A DNA stretch of 64,000 nucleotides from an uncultured Lachnospiraceae bacterium (GCA_902793335.1 CADBCZ010000010.1:1-64000), one strand, 5' to 3'. Shown: positions 9,091-18,160, counted from the stretch's first letter. Numbers and translations are program-made. The notes: generated by a model from the sequence alone, not told the origin.

Positions 9091-9456
9091 TTAAACTAAC
9101 TTCTTGGCTGCCTCAATATCATCAAGTGATAAATCCTTGTTAGAAATCATTTCGGCAACAAACTCAACAATATCATTATGATTCCAAAAGCTTATATGCT
9201 GTCTATATAGTTTTCTTCTGTAAACCTCCTCAGGTACAAGTACTTTATAAGTATATATCTTACCATTTCTTACCAACTTAAGATAATTCTTGCGTACCAG
9301 TTTTGCTAAAAATGTCGATACTGTCTGCGGTTTCCACTCTTTTCCGTAAAAACCGTCAACTCTTTCCACCACATCCGATAAAACGGGTTCTTTCTTGCAA
9401 TCCCAGATTGCCTTCATGACCAACTCTTCGCTCTCTGTCAATTTTTCGACCTTCAT
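9091..9456 (-). CDS. BlaI/MecI-family repressor
   Basis: A 121-residue winged-helix protein of the BlaI/MecI/CopY family: LTESEELVMKAIWDC at residues 6-20 and the recognition helix WKPQTVSTFLAKLVRKNYL near 41-59. No BlaR1-type sensor protease is next to it. It lies 24 bases after the flgJ-like gene and so appears to be the last gene of the mbl-flgF-flgG-flgJ operon, an odd place for a BlaI homolog. A second BlaI-like gene is present at 48697. The target is unknown. Confidence 0.85.
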   Translation of the reverse strand: MKVEKLTESEELVMKAIWDCKKEPVLSDVVERVDGFYGKEWKPQTVSTFLAKLVRKNYLKLVRNGKIYTYKVLVPEEVYRRKLYRQHISFWNHNDIVEFVAEMISNKDLSLDDIEAAKKLV

Positions 9457-9480
9457 ATCACATACCTCTCATGTCAATTA

Positions 9481-9837
9481 TTATAATCCATAATTTCTCT
9501 TCATCTGTTGATAAAGCTGATTGGCCAGTCCAATCCCTTCGCCCTGTTCTGTGGCTGCTTTTGCGTATTCCTGTGTCTGCATATCCTTAAAGTATGTAGT
9601 ATACATTGATGTTTCCGAATCCTCATCATCCGCCTTCATGACAGTCTTCTCCATCCCTTTAAAAATCTGTTCGACAAAATATGCCTCAAATTCCTTGCAC
9701 GCCTTCAGCAGTTCTTCCTCTGACGCCTCTTTATCTACGCCTGATAAAGTCTTCTCTAAAGCGTCTTTTGATACTTTAGAGACATCAGAATAATAATCGC
9801 TGTAGTAACTGCTTGGATCAACACCGGTTATAGCCAT
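9481..9837 (-). CDS. flgJ: FlgJ-like rod-binding protein (N-terminal domain only)
   Basis: A 118-residue protein matching the rod-binding domain of FlgJ. The signature is LLKACKEFEAYFVEQIFKGM, then YTTYFKDMQTQEYAK and GIGLANQLYQQM at the end (about residues 40-115). It acts as rod scaffold or cap during export. It lacks the muramidase domain of Salmonella FlgJ, as is usual in Firmicutes. I chose the ATG at 9837 because an AAGGAGG site sits 6 bases before it; two earlier in-frame ATGs lack a site. It follows flgG by 70 bases. Confidence 0.85.
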   Translation of the reverse strand: MAITGVDPSSYYSDYYSDVSKVSKDALEKTLSGVDKEASEEELLKACKEFEAYFVEQIFKGMEKTVMKADDEDSETSMYTTYFKDMQTQEYAKAATEQGEGIGLANQLYQQMKRNYGL

Positions 9838-9907
9838 ATAATCCTCCTTATCCACACCCATCATTCTAGTATACGCATACTGAGGATGTCAATAAACAAA
9901 TCAACAA

Positions 9908-10789
9908 TCATCTACGTAAATTGTTCGCCTGTTGGAGCATCTCATCCGTAGCCTGTATAGCCTTCGAATTCATCTCATATGCTCTCTGTGCAACTATCAT
10001 ATTAACCATCTCATCAGCAACCTGTACATTTGACATTTCCAGATATCCCTGATGCACCGAACTTTTCTTAAGTCCGTCGTTCGTGCTCTCCTCAATAGGC
10101 GCACCTGATGCTACTGTCTCTTTATAAAGGTTATCTCCCGCCTGATCAAGACCTGACGGATTAGAAAATTGTACAACACCAATCTTCTTGTTGTAATTCT
10201 GTCCATTAGCTGTATCCGTCATAGGAATTTTCACCTGAACATTCTTGTCTGTATCATTGTATTCAAATGATATGTCACCTTCACGATTAACATATATCTG
10301 TCCGGTAGTCTTATACTCCTTACCGTCTACTGTATAAGTCTTAGGTATTACTATATTGTTATTATTCTGGTCTAAAATGGGATGCCCGTCTGAAGTACAA
10401 AGCATCACACCATCATCAGTATTCATCAGATTAAAACTACCATCTCTGGTGTAACACACATCACCGTCTTCATTTCTGGCCTTGAAAAAACCATCTCCCT
10501 CAATAGCCATATAGCTCTGATTATCCACTGCCTGCAGGTTACCCTGTGTAAATACAGTTGTAATAGACGCAGTCCTTGTTCCCAATCCAACCTGCGCAGG
10601 AATAGGTTTGTTCTCACCTGTATTATTAGTGGACTTTGACTGTAATGTCTGATATAACAGCGACTTAAATTCCACTGTATCTTTCTTATATCCCGTTGTA
10701 TTAACATTGGAAAGATTATTCGCTATGTTATCAAGATTTGTCTGCTGCGCTATCATACCTGACGCTGCAGACCACAATGATCTCATCAT
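9908..10789 (-). CDS. flgG: Flagellar distal rod protein FlgG
   Basis: A 293-residue FlgG-class basal body protein (Bacillus FlhP equivalent). The N-terminus SLWSAASGMIAQQTNLDNIANNLSNVNTTGYKK is a textbook axial protein start (quoted in part: NIANNLSNVNTTGYKK). The C-terminus has GYLEMSNVQVADEMVNMI and ends QATDEMLQQANNL. It forms the distal rod joining to the hook. An AGGAGG site precedes two adjacent ATG codons; I keep the first. It is the third gene of the mbl-flgF-flgG-flgJ unit. Confidence 0.9.
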   Translation of the reverse strand: MMRSLWSAASGMIAQQTNLDNIANNLSNVNTTGYKKDTVEFKSLLYQTLQSKSTNNTGENKPIPAQVGLGTRTASITTVFTQGNLQAVDNQSYMAIEGDGFFKARNEDGDVCYTRDGSFNLMNTDDGVMLCTSDGHPILDQNNNNIVIPKTYTVDGKEYKTTGQIYVNREGDISFEYNDTDKNVQVKIPMTDTANGQNYNKKIGVVQFSNPSGLDQAGDNLYKETVASGAPIEESTNDGLKKSSVHQGYLEMSNVQVADEMVNMIVAQRAYEMNSKAIQATDEMLQQANNLRR

Positions 10790-10862
10790 AATAATTACCT
10801 CCTAATCCATTATATATTCGCAACCGTTCTATTCATCACAGCCGCATATATCCCAGTCAACC

Positions 10863-11651
10863 TTATAATCTACCTATCTCATTAACAGATTTATCCAAAG
10901 TATCATCCATGGTCTGAACGATCTTCTGACCTGCTTCATAAGCTCTGGTAATCGTTATCATATCAACCATTTCTTTAATAACATTGGTATTGGACATCTC
11001 CAAATATCCTTGATGTACAATCGAATCACCGTCAGCCTGCAATCCTGCGGCCTCTGTTGCCTCATACATGTTCTCCCCATATAAGAGCAATGCCTGAGGA
11101 TTATCAAACCGCGCAATTCCCAAGGTTGCAATCTCAGTTCCGTCAACAGTAAGAGTTCCCTTACTGTCAAACGAAACGTTTACCGCTGTCTGGGCACCCG
11201 GTATCTGGATAGTTCCACCATTCGAATCCAACACATAATCCCCATCCTTGGTAACAAGATAACCTTCCGTGTTAACAGTAAATGAGCCATCACGCGTATA
11301 TTTCGTTGAAGTCTCACCCTGCTTGTTTGTGAATTGAATGGTAAAAAATCCGTCTCCACTAAGTGCCAGATCATAGGTGTTCCCTGTTTCCCTTAAGCTT
11401 CCCTGTGAGAAGTCATGATAGGTCTCTCCTATCTTCACTCCAAGATTCATATTGCCAATCTTATAGTGCACACCACTATACTCATTATCGGTATGAATCC
11501 TTAAGGTCAGCTCATCATCAAAGGACTGGGAGGTGACACCCTGTTTTTTGTAACCGGTGGTATCAGCATTAGCCATATTATTGGTAATAACATCTAAGCG
11601 TTTCTGCTCATTGACCATACCGGTCCATCCTGTGTAAAGACCTCTTACCAT
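10863..11651 (-). CDS. flgF: Flagellar rod protein FlgF-like
   Basis: A 262-residue flagellar basal-body rod protein, paralogous to FlgG and equivalent in position to Bacillus flhO. The start VRGLYTGWTGMVNEQKRLD and DTTGYKKQG motif (to about residue 42) match the family. The end has HQGYLEMSNTNVIKEMVDMI followed by the D0 helix TRAYEAGQKIVQTMDDTLDK. It probably forms the proximal part of the distal rod. FlgF and FlgG are hard to separate; I use FlgF because the downstream paralog is the more canonical FlgG. Confidence 0.8.
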   Translation of the reverse strand: MVRGLYTGWTGMVNEQKRLDVITNNMANADTTGYKKQGVTSQSFDDELTLRIHTDNEYSGVHYKIGNMNLGVKIGETYHDFSQGSLRETGNTYDLALSGDGFFTIQFTNKQGETSTKYTRDGSFTVNTEGYLVTKDGDYVLDSNGGTIQIPGAQTAVNVSFDSKGTLTVDGTEIATLGIARFDNPQALLLYGENMYEATEAAGLQADGDSIVHQGYLEMSNTNVIKEMVDMITITRAYEAGQKIVQTMDDTLDKSVNEIGRL

Positions 11652-11700
11652 CTCGTCACTCCTTTTCTTATTTTGAAAAATAAACTACACGTCTTTGTAA

Positions 11701-12699
11701 CTATTCTTCATCCATTGCGCCACTTAAAAATTCTATATATTTACCGGTACCAATTGCAACGCATGTAAGCGGATCTTCTGCCGTCATAGTTGTAATGCCG
11801 GTTTCTTCCTCAATTAATTCTTCCAATCCATGAAGCATTGCGCCACCACCTGTAAGCACTATACCTCTGTCGGCAATGTCTGCAGCAAGCTCCGGTGGAG
11901 TTTTCTCCAGAACAGAGTGAACCGCTTCAATTATCTCCTCAGTTACCTCTTCTAATGCTTCTACTGTTTCCTCTGAAGAAACCGTTACAGTTCTCGGAAG
12001 GCCCGTAACCAGATTTCTTCCTCTAATATCTAAAGTAAGATTCTCCGGTCTTCTGTAACAGGTTCCTATCTTTATCTTAATCTCCTCAGCGGTTCTCTCA
12101 CCTATAAGAAGATTGTGTTTCCTTTTCATAAAACGTACTATCGCTTCGTCAAAATCATCTCCGGCAGTCTTAATAGATGTACTGACAACTGTTCCTCCAA
12201 GTGAAATTACCGCTATGTCAGCAGTTCCTCCACCGATATCAACTATCATGTTGCCGCATGGTCGTGATATATCAATTCCTGCTCCAATTGCAGCTGCAAC
12301 CGGTTCTTCAATTATTGATACATCTCTTGCTCCTGCCTGATAAGTAGCATCCTCAACGGCTTTCTTTTCAACCTCGGTCACCCCACTTGGTACGCATACA
12401 GATATTCTCGGTCTTCTTCCGAAAAAGCTCTTACCAACCGCTTTCTGTATAAAATACTTAAGCATCTTCTCTGTTATCTTATAGTCAGAAATCACTCCCT
12501 GTCTAAGTGGTCGGACTGCCACAATGTTACCGGGGGTTCTACCAAGCATAAGCCTTGCTTCCTCACCAATTGCCTTAATCTTATTGGTGTCTCTGTCAAA
12601 AGCTACAACAGAAGGCTCTTTCAAAACAACACCTTTACCTTTAACGTATACAAGGATACTGGCCGTACCCAAATCAATTCCTATGTCTGAACTTGCCAT
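11701..12699 (-). CDS. mbl: MreB/Mbl-family actin-like protein
   Basis: A 332-residue bacterial actin of the MreB/Mbl group. It has the phosphate loops DIGIDLGTASILVYVKGKG (about 5-23) and VDIGGGTADIAVISLGG (about 157-173), and an adenosine motif VLTGGGAMLHGLEELI near 292. It forms membrane-associated filaments that guide side-wall synthesis. The choice of Mbl over MreB rests on gene order, since mbl is followed by flhO-flhP in Bacillus just as here by flgF-flgG. No mreC or mreD is adjacent. A sigma-28-like promoter lies directly upstream. Confidence 0.88.
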   Translation of the reverse strand: MASSDIGIDLGTASILVYVKGKGVVLKEPSVVAFDRDTNKIKAIGEEARLMLGRTPGNIVAVRPLRQGVISDYKITEKMLKYFIQKAVGKSFFGRRPRISVCVPSGVTEVEKKAVEDATYQAGARDVSIIEEPVAAAIGAGIDISRPCGNMIVDIGGGTADIAVISLGGTVVSTSIKTAGDDFDEAIVRFMKRKHNLLIGERTAEEIKIKIGTCYRRPENLTLDIRGRNLVTGLPRTVTVSSEETVEALEEVTEEIIEAVHSVLEKTPPELAADIADRGIVLTGGGAMLHGLEELIEEETGITTMTAEDPLTCVAIGTGKYIEFLSGAMDEE

Positions 12700-12720
12700 T
12701 ACTATGCCCCTTTCATATAT

Positions 12721-12747
12721 ATATCGCCAAAATCAGATTATTTCTTA
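12721..12747 (-). promoter_or_regulatory. Sigma-28-type promoter for mbl-flgF-flgG-flgJ
   Basis: Minus strand TAAG (12744-12747), 15 bases, then GGCGATAT (12721-12728). This is ten of twelve matches to TAAA-N15-GCCGATAT. It lies about 21 bases before the mbl start codon. Confidence 0.65.
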
Positions 12748-12765
12748 ACCCAATCAGGCAAATGA

Positions 12766-15267
12766 TCATTTATTTTTATTCTTTTTAAGAATAACAAGAC
12801 TTAAATCTGCAGTTGTAAATACATTTAATTTTATCTCTACAACATTCATTATCTGATCTAATTCCTTTAAATAACTTTGCCATTTTGACACCTTGTTATT
12901 GGCTATGAATCTTTTCTTTATACCAGAAATCTGTCTGTACTGCTCCAGCTGATCATTAACAATTTCCTGAGCCTTGATACCTACAAGACTGTATCCGAAC
13001 AGCTTGTCCATCGCCTTATTGGCAAAGATTATCTCTCCTGTTTCATTATTCTTAACAAATACAGCATCTCTGATATGGTCATAGGTTTCCAGGAAACCTT
13101 CTCTTATTGTATCTTTTTTGACCACATACTGTTTCTGGAACACAACCTGCTGGATAAGCTTGGTCGCTGTAGCTACAAAATACTGTTCATTTTTATCAAA
13201 CTTTTCTTCTCTTGACGGATCTCCAAATGCAATATAACCTCCGGCATCCACTCCAGGTGTCATTATCTCTATGGCTATAAACTTCATATTAGAGTTGTGA
13301 AGCAGTTCCGACATAAACGGTTTCTTAGATCTGATTGTAGCTGATATACCGCTCTTCTCTTCCGTCAGCTTCTCAATTTCCTTTATTTCTGATACCGAAA
13401 GTTCCATGCGGTCAAAGAAAACATTCTCATCATCTGTCTGAGTCCATATAAAGTATTTTCCCGCATTCTCCGTCTCCCTATTCTCCGTATAAATGCCAAT
13501 ATATGAAACCGACAGATACATACCTATTCTCTGACACATTTCGCCAAGCCCTGCTTCTCCCTCCTTCAGCGCAATATTTAGAAGCTCCTGCAGAACTTTG
13601 CGTTCCTGTTTCTCTCTTTTCAGTTTAAACTCGGTTAATTTTTTATTCTTAATAGCCTCTTCTATACGGTCTTTTTCGTAGAAATCATTAACTATTTTTG
13701 ATGCGAGCTGCCACTGTGCTTCAATCATGTCTCCCATCTCCACGATTCCCTCACCATCTATGGCTGCAAGCACCCAGAAAGCTTTAACGGCCTCATTCAC
13801 TATAATCGGTGCAAAAGTCATACTCACAGGAATTCCAGCCAGATCAATGTCTACACTTTTAGAAATCTTCTGAATCTTGACCTGCTCTCTGATTTCATTA
13901 ATCTTAACCTGTATTTCCGGACGTTCAACTATATCGTAAAACACTCCCATATTCTTAGCCGGTCCTATCGGATTGGTAAGTAGTCTTCCGTCTTCCGCCA
14001 GCGCCACAATATAGTAACCGGCATATACACCCACACTCTCTGCCATAAGCTGAAGCCTGCTGCCCACCTCAAAAATATCATGATCCTTATGAACGTCTGT
14101 TTTTTGATACTCCACTGACATAGCAAGTTTCTCTTCACTCGCCATTATCATGTTGGCAACCTCCTGCTCCATCTCTTTTTGCTCTGTTATATCATTTACC
14201 AGAAATGCAACCTCTGCTTCTCCGTCAGATATACGGTTAATGGTTAAATGAGCCTCAACCCATACCATCTTGCCATCGTCTCTGACTATACGGAATGTAT
14301 TATCCAGCTCTGCCACACCATTAGCAACTGCCTGATATATAGAATCTATAACCAGATCCCTGTCTTCCGGATGAACATAATCCTCTGTAAGCTTATTACC
14401 CTGTCTTAACGCATCAACATTCATGCCGAGAATATTTGCGTTAGGCGATATATACTTAAGGATTCTCCGCCCTGCCTGAAATGATTTGACAATCACAACA
14501 CTCTTCATCTTAGATATTGCATCAGAAAGATATTGATTCTCATCACGGTTTTTCAGTTCTTCCTTCCTGTCTAGCGCCAGAACCTCGTAATCCGTAAGCA
14601 CTCCATTACCATCATAGTTATAGTGAATAAGCATTCTGACCGGAACCAGATCTTTCTCGACAGTAAGTATTCTGCATTCATGCGAGCTTTCATCCATCTG
14701 CTGTTCTACTGCCATCTTCATATCTTCCTCAAGATTCTCAACATCTTCAGGGCAGACCATATCTTCAAGCATCATTCCATTATCATAAAGCTCAACTCTT
14801 GAATATCCGTATTGGGTAATATTCTGTGAAGCATACTCAACGTGTCGTTTTCCATCTTCATCCAGACCAACATGAACAGCAATAATCCTTCCATGGTTTA
14901 CAATTCTTTCAAGTGTAAGACTTCCGATATTCATATCCGCCCTTAATTCGAACATCACTGAATAGATCAATTCTCCGTCAACACTCGTCTCATTGACCAG
15001 ACCGGAAACAAGTTGTTCATTCCCGTCGGTCACCATTCTTATCCTGTGCCAAATAAGGCTTTTCTTGGACTTTAACATATTCCAAAAATCCCGTTTTGTA
15101 AGCACTCTCCCCGGTTCAATATGAATATTTTTCACATCATTGCCAAGCAACTGCTTAGCTTCGTCATTTATATCCAAAATCTTTCCTGACTCAGCTTCAA
15201 AAACTACCATTGGATATTCAATATACGATGCGAATTCTTTAAAAATATCTATTCTTTTACTGTCCAC
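12766..15267 (-). CDS. Multi-PAS/GAF sensory protein without a recognised output domain
   Basis: An 833-residue soluble protein. At least four PAS-like modules can be read: about 10-110, 120-240, 250-370 (with the PAC-like end VAFLVNDITEQKEME), and a final one near 720-790 (DHIRDAVFVKNNETGEIIFANKA). Two GAF-like regions occupy about 390-540 and 560-700. I see no histidine kinase, GGDEF, EAL, HD or methyl-accepting segment. The start is taken as GTG at 15267, 8 bases after AGGAGG. It lies between a DivIVA-like gene and mbl. It may be a sensory scaffold acting through a partner; that is inference. Confidence 0.75.
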   Translation of the reverse strand: MDSKRIDIFKEFASYIEYPMVVFEAESGKILDINDEAKQLLGNDVKNIHIEPGRVLTKRDFWNMLKSKKSLIWHRIRMVTDGNEQLVSGLVNETSVDGELIYSVMFELRADMNIGSLTLERIVNHGRIIAVHVGLDEDGKRHVEYASQNITQYGYSRVELYDNGMMLEDMVCPEDVENLEEDMKMAVEQQMDESSHECRILTVEKDLVPVRMLIHYNYDGNGVLTDYEVLALDRKEELKNRDENQYLSDAISKMKSVVIVKSFQAGRRILKYISPNANILGMNVDALRQGNKLTEDYVHPEDRDLVIDSIYQAVANGVAELDNTFRIVRDDGKMVWVEAHLTINRISDGEAEVAFLVNDITEQKEMEQEVANMIMASEEKLAMSVEYQKTDVHKDHDIFEVGSRLQLMAESVGVYAGYYIVALAEDGRLLTNPIGPAKNMGVFYDIVERPEIQVKINEIREQVKIQKISKSVDIDLAGIPVSMTFAPIIVNEAVKAFWVLAAIDGEGIVEMGDMIEAQWQLASKIVNDFYEKDRIEEAIKNKKLTEFKLKREKQERKVLQELLNIALKEGEAGLGEMCQRIGMYLSVSYIGIYTENRETENAGKYFIWTQTDDENVFFDRMELSVSEIKEIEKLTEEKSGISATIRSKKPFMSELLHNSNMKFIAIEIMTPGVDAGGYIAFGDPSREEKFDKNEQYFVATATKLIQQVVFQKQYVVKKDTIREGFLETYDHIRDAVFVKNNETGEIIFANKAMDKLFGYSLVGIKAQEIVNDQLEQYRQISGIKKRFIANNKVSKWQSYLKELDQIMNVVEIKLNVFTTADLSLVILKKNKNK

Positions 15268-15352
15268 CAAAAAAACCTCCTGCAATCATTTGTACATTAT
15301 ACCTTCTGCTACTATCAAGCGTTATCTGATGCCGCATCTCCCCACTGTATAA

Positions 15353-16267
15353 CTAGAATTTAATCTGAGGAATCTCCTCTTCTGCGCTTGTGTTCTCCTG
15401 CTTATCCTTCGGCGGTTCTATTGCTCCAAATGCCTTATCAGTGATAGTCTTAGTCTCGTTGCAGGCTTTAACCACTCCCTCTACCGATTCCATAAGACTT
15501 GCCATATAATTACTAACATTCTCACATTCACGCTTCATCGAACCGCGGATAGTAGAAACCTTCTGTCTTGCATCCGCCAACATTTTTTCTTTTTCGCTCT
15601 CTGCATCAGCAATCATTTTCTGACATTCAGCGTTTGTCTTAGCTGTCGACTGCTTATACTCTTCCTCAGCGCGCACGCGAAGCGAATCTCTCTCTTCTTC
15701 TGCACGTTTAATAATATTGGCGCTCTGCTTTTCAGAATCCTCTATTATATTTTTGCTTCTCTTTTCAGCATCTGTCACCATATAATTGCTCTGGCTCTTT
15801 GCGTCTAAAAGCAATTTGTCACTTTCTTCCTTTGCTGATAACAACATTGCCTTACTGTTAGTCTCAGCTTCTTCAACCATCTTTTTACTCTTGGTTTCAG
15901 CTTCTTTCAACATCGTATCACAGCGCTCATTGGTCTCCACCAAAGTTCTGGAAATAACCTCAAGCTTCTCTGTATAAGCTTTTGAGTTTTCCTCTTGCTC
16001 TTCTAATTTTCTGTTAGCCTTATCAAGTTCCTTCTGTAAAGACTCATTATATTTCTGCATATTCTCAATTGCCTGATTTGATTCAGAGCTCATACTGTCT
16101 TTAACAAGCTGAAGATTTTTTACTGTCTCCGATAATTTTGCTATTGTCTGTTTTAGGTCTGCAATATCCTGGTCATGTGTTTTTTTCATTTCGTCAATAT
16201 AGCTATCTACCGCCGTTTTATCATAGCCACCAAATGATACAGTCTTGAATTTCTCTTCTCTTGCCAT
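15353..16267 (-). CDS. DivIVA-like coiled-coil protein with hendecad repeats
   Basis: A 304-residue protein with a DivIVA-type N-terminus: KFKTVSFGGYDKTAVDSYID at residues 6-25, matching the conserved membrane-binding start of DivIVA/GpsB proteins. A coiled coil covers about 30-120. Residues 122-242 are about eleven consecutive 11-residue units of the type xAExxSxxxxx. The tail is acidic and proline-containing. DivIVA proteins mark curved membranes at poles and septa. It probably forms an operon with the PAS gene downstream. It is not the usual ylm-cluster DivIVA locus, so the function is open. Confidence 0.75.
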   Translation of the reverse strand: MAREEKFKTVSFGGYDKTAVDSYIDEMKKTHDQDIADLKQTIAKLSETVKNLQLVKDSMSSESNQAIENMQKYNESLQKELDKANRKLEEQEENSKAYTEKLEVISRTLVETNERCDTMLKEAETKSKKMVEEAETNSKAMLLSAKEESDKLLLDAKSQSNYMVTDAEKRSKNIIEDSEKQSANIIKRAEEERDSLRVRAEEEYKQSTAKTNAECQKMIADAESEKEKMLADARQKVSTIRGSMKRECENVSNYMASLMESVEGVVKACNETKTITDKAFGAIEPPKDKQENTSAEEEIPQIKF

Positions 16268-16403
16268 TACAAATTAACCTCTCTTCTTTTCTCTTAATGT
16301 ATGAATTACTACGCCATTTTATAGTTTTCGCAATTCTACATCATTACATTATAACAATTATTCTGTGTAAATGCTACATAAATTATTAAATGTAAAAAAA
16401 TTA

Positions 16404-16432
16404 TTGTATCTTATATGCTCATTTGGTATACT
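16404..16432 (+). promoter_or_regulatory. Sigma-A-type promoter for traX-like gene
   Basis: TTGTAT (16404-16409), 17-base spacer, TATACT (16427-16432), with TGG directly before the -10. It lies about 40 bases before the start codon at 16471. Confidence 0.6.
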
Positions 16433-16470
16433 TACTACACCGAATTACTATAAAAAAGAGGAACTCAAAA

Positions 16471-17148
16471 ATGTCAGAAAGAAAAGGATTTTGGGACAAT
16501 TTTACACTCAAAATGATTGCAGTCATAGCAATGCTTATTGACCATATAGGATATATATTTATCAATAGCGGAACAAATCAATACCTTATATTCAGGGGGA
16601 TTGGCAGAGTTGCTTTTCCGATATTCTGTTTTCTGATCGTAGAAGGATTTCATCATACAAAAAGTCCTATCAATTACCTTGCACGTTTGCTGGTTTTTGC
16701 GGTTATTTCCGAGGTACCTTTTGATCTGGCATTCTTCAATACCGTCTATAATCCAAATAATCAGAATGTATTTCTCACTCTGGCAATAGGACTTGCCTGT
16801 TTATTCTGTTTAGAAGAAAACAGAACAAACAGGTTATATTCAATACCTTTTGTCATTTTATTTGCTCTTGCATATTTCATACATTGTGATTACGGTGTTG
16901 GCGGTGTACTTCTGATATGTATGTTCTATATCACAGAACAATTCCGTGAGAAATTTCTGATACAACTCATACTTTCCGGATTGATTTTTTATCTGTTTTT
17001 CGGAATAGCTGAACTTCCGGGACTCATCGCTATACTACTCATACATTTCTATAACGGTAAACGCGGAAACAACAAAATGCAGTGGTTCTTCTATACGTTT
17101 TACCCACTGCATCTGTTAATTCTTCACTTTATATATATGCGGGTTTAA
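16471..17148 (+). CDS. TraX-family membrane protein
   Basis: A 225-residue polytopic membrane protein of the TraX family, which includes an F-plasmid pilin N-acetylase. Motifs include LKMIAVIAMLIDHIGYIF (about 10-27), GRVAFPIFCFLIVEG (about 45-59) and the end FYTFYPLHLLILHFIY. Chromosomal TraX proteins in Clostridia are likely acyltransferases of unknown substrate. I chose the ATG at 16471, preceded by AAAAGAGG; an upstream in-frame start lacks a site. It is a single-gene unit with its own promoter and a terminator that overlaps its stop codon. Confidence 0.8.
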   Translation: MSERKGFWDNFTLKMIAVIAMLIDHIGYIFINSGTNQYLIFRGIGRVAFPIFCFLIVEGFHHTKSPINYLARLLVFAVISEVPFDLAFFNTVYNPNNQNVFLTLAIGLACLFCLEENRTNRLYSIPFVILFALAYFIHCDYGVGGVLLICMFYITEQFREKFLIQLILSGLIFYLFFGIAELPGLIAILLIHFYNGKRGNNKMQWFFYTFYPLHLLILHFIYMRV

Positions 17149-17160
17149 AACCCGCTTTTT
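17139..17160 (+). terminator. Terminator overlapping the traX stop codon
   Basis: Stem GCGGGTTT (17139-17146) with AAACCCGC (17148-17155) and a following T run (17156-17161). The stop codon TAA at 17146-17148 forms the loop. Confidence 0.8.
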
Positions 17161-17194
17161 TGTTGCCTGACCTAATGCTTAGACTTATCAAAAA

Positions 17195-17611
17195 TCAGAT
17201 GTTTTTTCCAACTTTTTCTGCTAGTTTGGAAAGCTCATCCATATCAGCCTCTCCCGGTTTCCATCCAACATTTACCGTATCACCCTTGTAACGTGGGATT
17301 AAATGCATATGAAAATGAAATACAGTTTGTCCTGCAATAGTACCATTATTCTGAACTATGTTAAGACCTTCTAAATCAAGCTCCTGTTTGAGGCTGTTTG
17401 CAACTCTTGTTGCCAAAGCAAACAACTTTCCGGCAGTCTTCTCATCAAGGGCAAATACGTCATCAAAATGTTCCTTTGGTACTATCAGACAATGCCCCTT
17501 ACTCGCCGGAGCTATATCAAAAAACACTCTGAAATCATCATCCTCATAAATAGTTGTTGATGGTATCTCTCCGTTTGCAATTTTGCAAAAAATGCAGTCA
17601 TCTTTTTTCAT
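17195..17611 (-). CDS. HIT-family nucleotide hydrolase
   Basis: A 138-residue histidine triad protein, Hint/HinT-like. The triad reads HFHMHLIPR near residues 98-106, and the N-terminus has the zinc-type pair CIFCKI followed by GEIPSTTIYEDD. These enzymes hydrolyse adenosine phosphoramidates or similar nucleotides. An ordinary housekeeping gene. It follows the fliS-like gene by 27 bases, so it may be read with it, though no functional link is evident. Confidence 0.9.
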   Translation of the reverse strand: MKKDDCIFCKIANGEIPSTTIYEDDDFRVFFDIAPASKGHCLIVPKEHFDDVFALDEKTAGKLFALATRVANSLKQELDLEGLNIVQNNGTIAGQTVFHFHMHLIPRYKGDTVNVGWKPGEADMDELSKLAEKVGKNI

Positions 17612-17638
17612 TGAACCAAGTCCTCCAAATTATAATAA

Positions 17639-18106
17639 TTAAACTTTGTATTCCGTGCCGCCGATACTACTCTCCACAAGTCCACCATTGCCATAGGTAA
17701 GACCTGCATAAACCTTTTCACTCGACCGCATGACAGGACCATCCATATCGGTACCTGCAATCTTCTTAAAGCTGTCTAAATACTTTTCAAGCATGGCGAT
17801 AACCCTGTCAAGTTCCTGAGGTTGTCTCTTTATTTTGGAATTAATAATCTGCTTGTTAAAATAAATATATACAGAGTAAACATCCTTAGAAACCTCGTTG
17901 TCAAGATTAAGTATATTCATTAACTCAATCTGTGTCAATGAGGCTTTGTCAAGTTCATCACAATAGCTGTCAATATCCCCTGCTTTGTAGGAATCCATGC
18001 CCTCCTTAAGCCACTGTATTTCCATCTCTAACATGATTACATTAAGTTCACCCACACCCGCCTGCGTAATGCGCATTTTATATACATTCATCTCTTCATT
18101 CGTCAT
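17639..18106 (-). CDS. fliS: FliS-like flagellin export chaperone
   Basis: A 155-residue helical protein. The N-terminus YKMRITQAGVGELNVIMLEMEIQWL matches the FliS first helices in type (short form: RITQAGVGELNVIMLEME). FliS normally begins with a YxxxxVxTAsPxxLixmLyxxai pattern, which this resembles but does not fully match, so it is a diverged or FliS-like member. It probably binds the C-terminus of flagellin. The start at 18106 has AAGGAG 8 bases upstream. It lies directly after flagellin, which supports the call. Confidence 0.65.
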   Translation of the reverse strand: MTNEEMNVYKMRITQAGVGELNVIMLEMEIQWLKEGMDSYKAGDIDSYCDELDKASLTQIELMNILNLDNEVSKDVYSVYIYFNKQIINSKIKRQPQELDRVIAMLEKYLDSFKKIAGTDMDGPVMRSSEKVYAGLTYGNGGLVESSIGGTEYKV

Positions 18107-18160
18107 AACACTTCTCCTTACCATCTATTCTTTTATTTAGGTAATTGCGAAACACTTATT

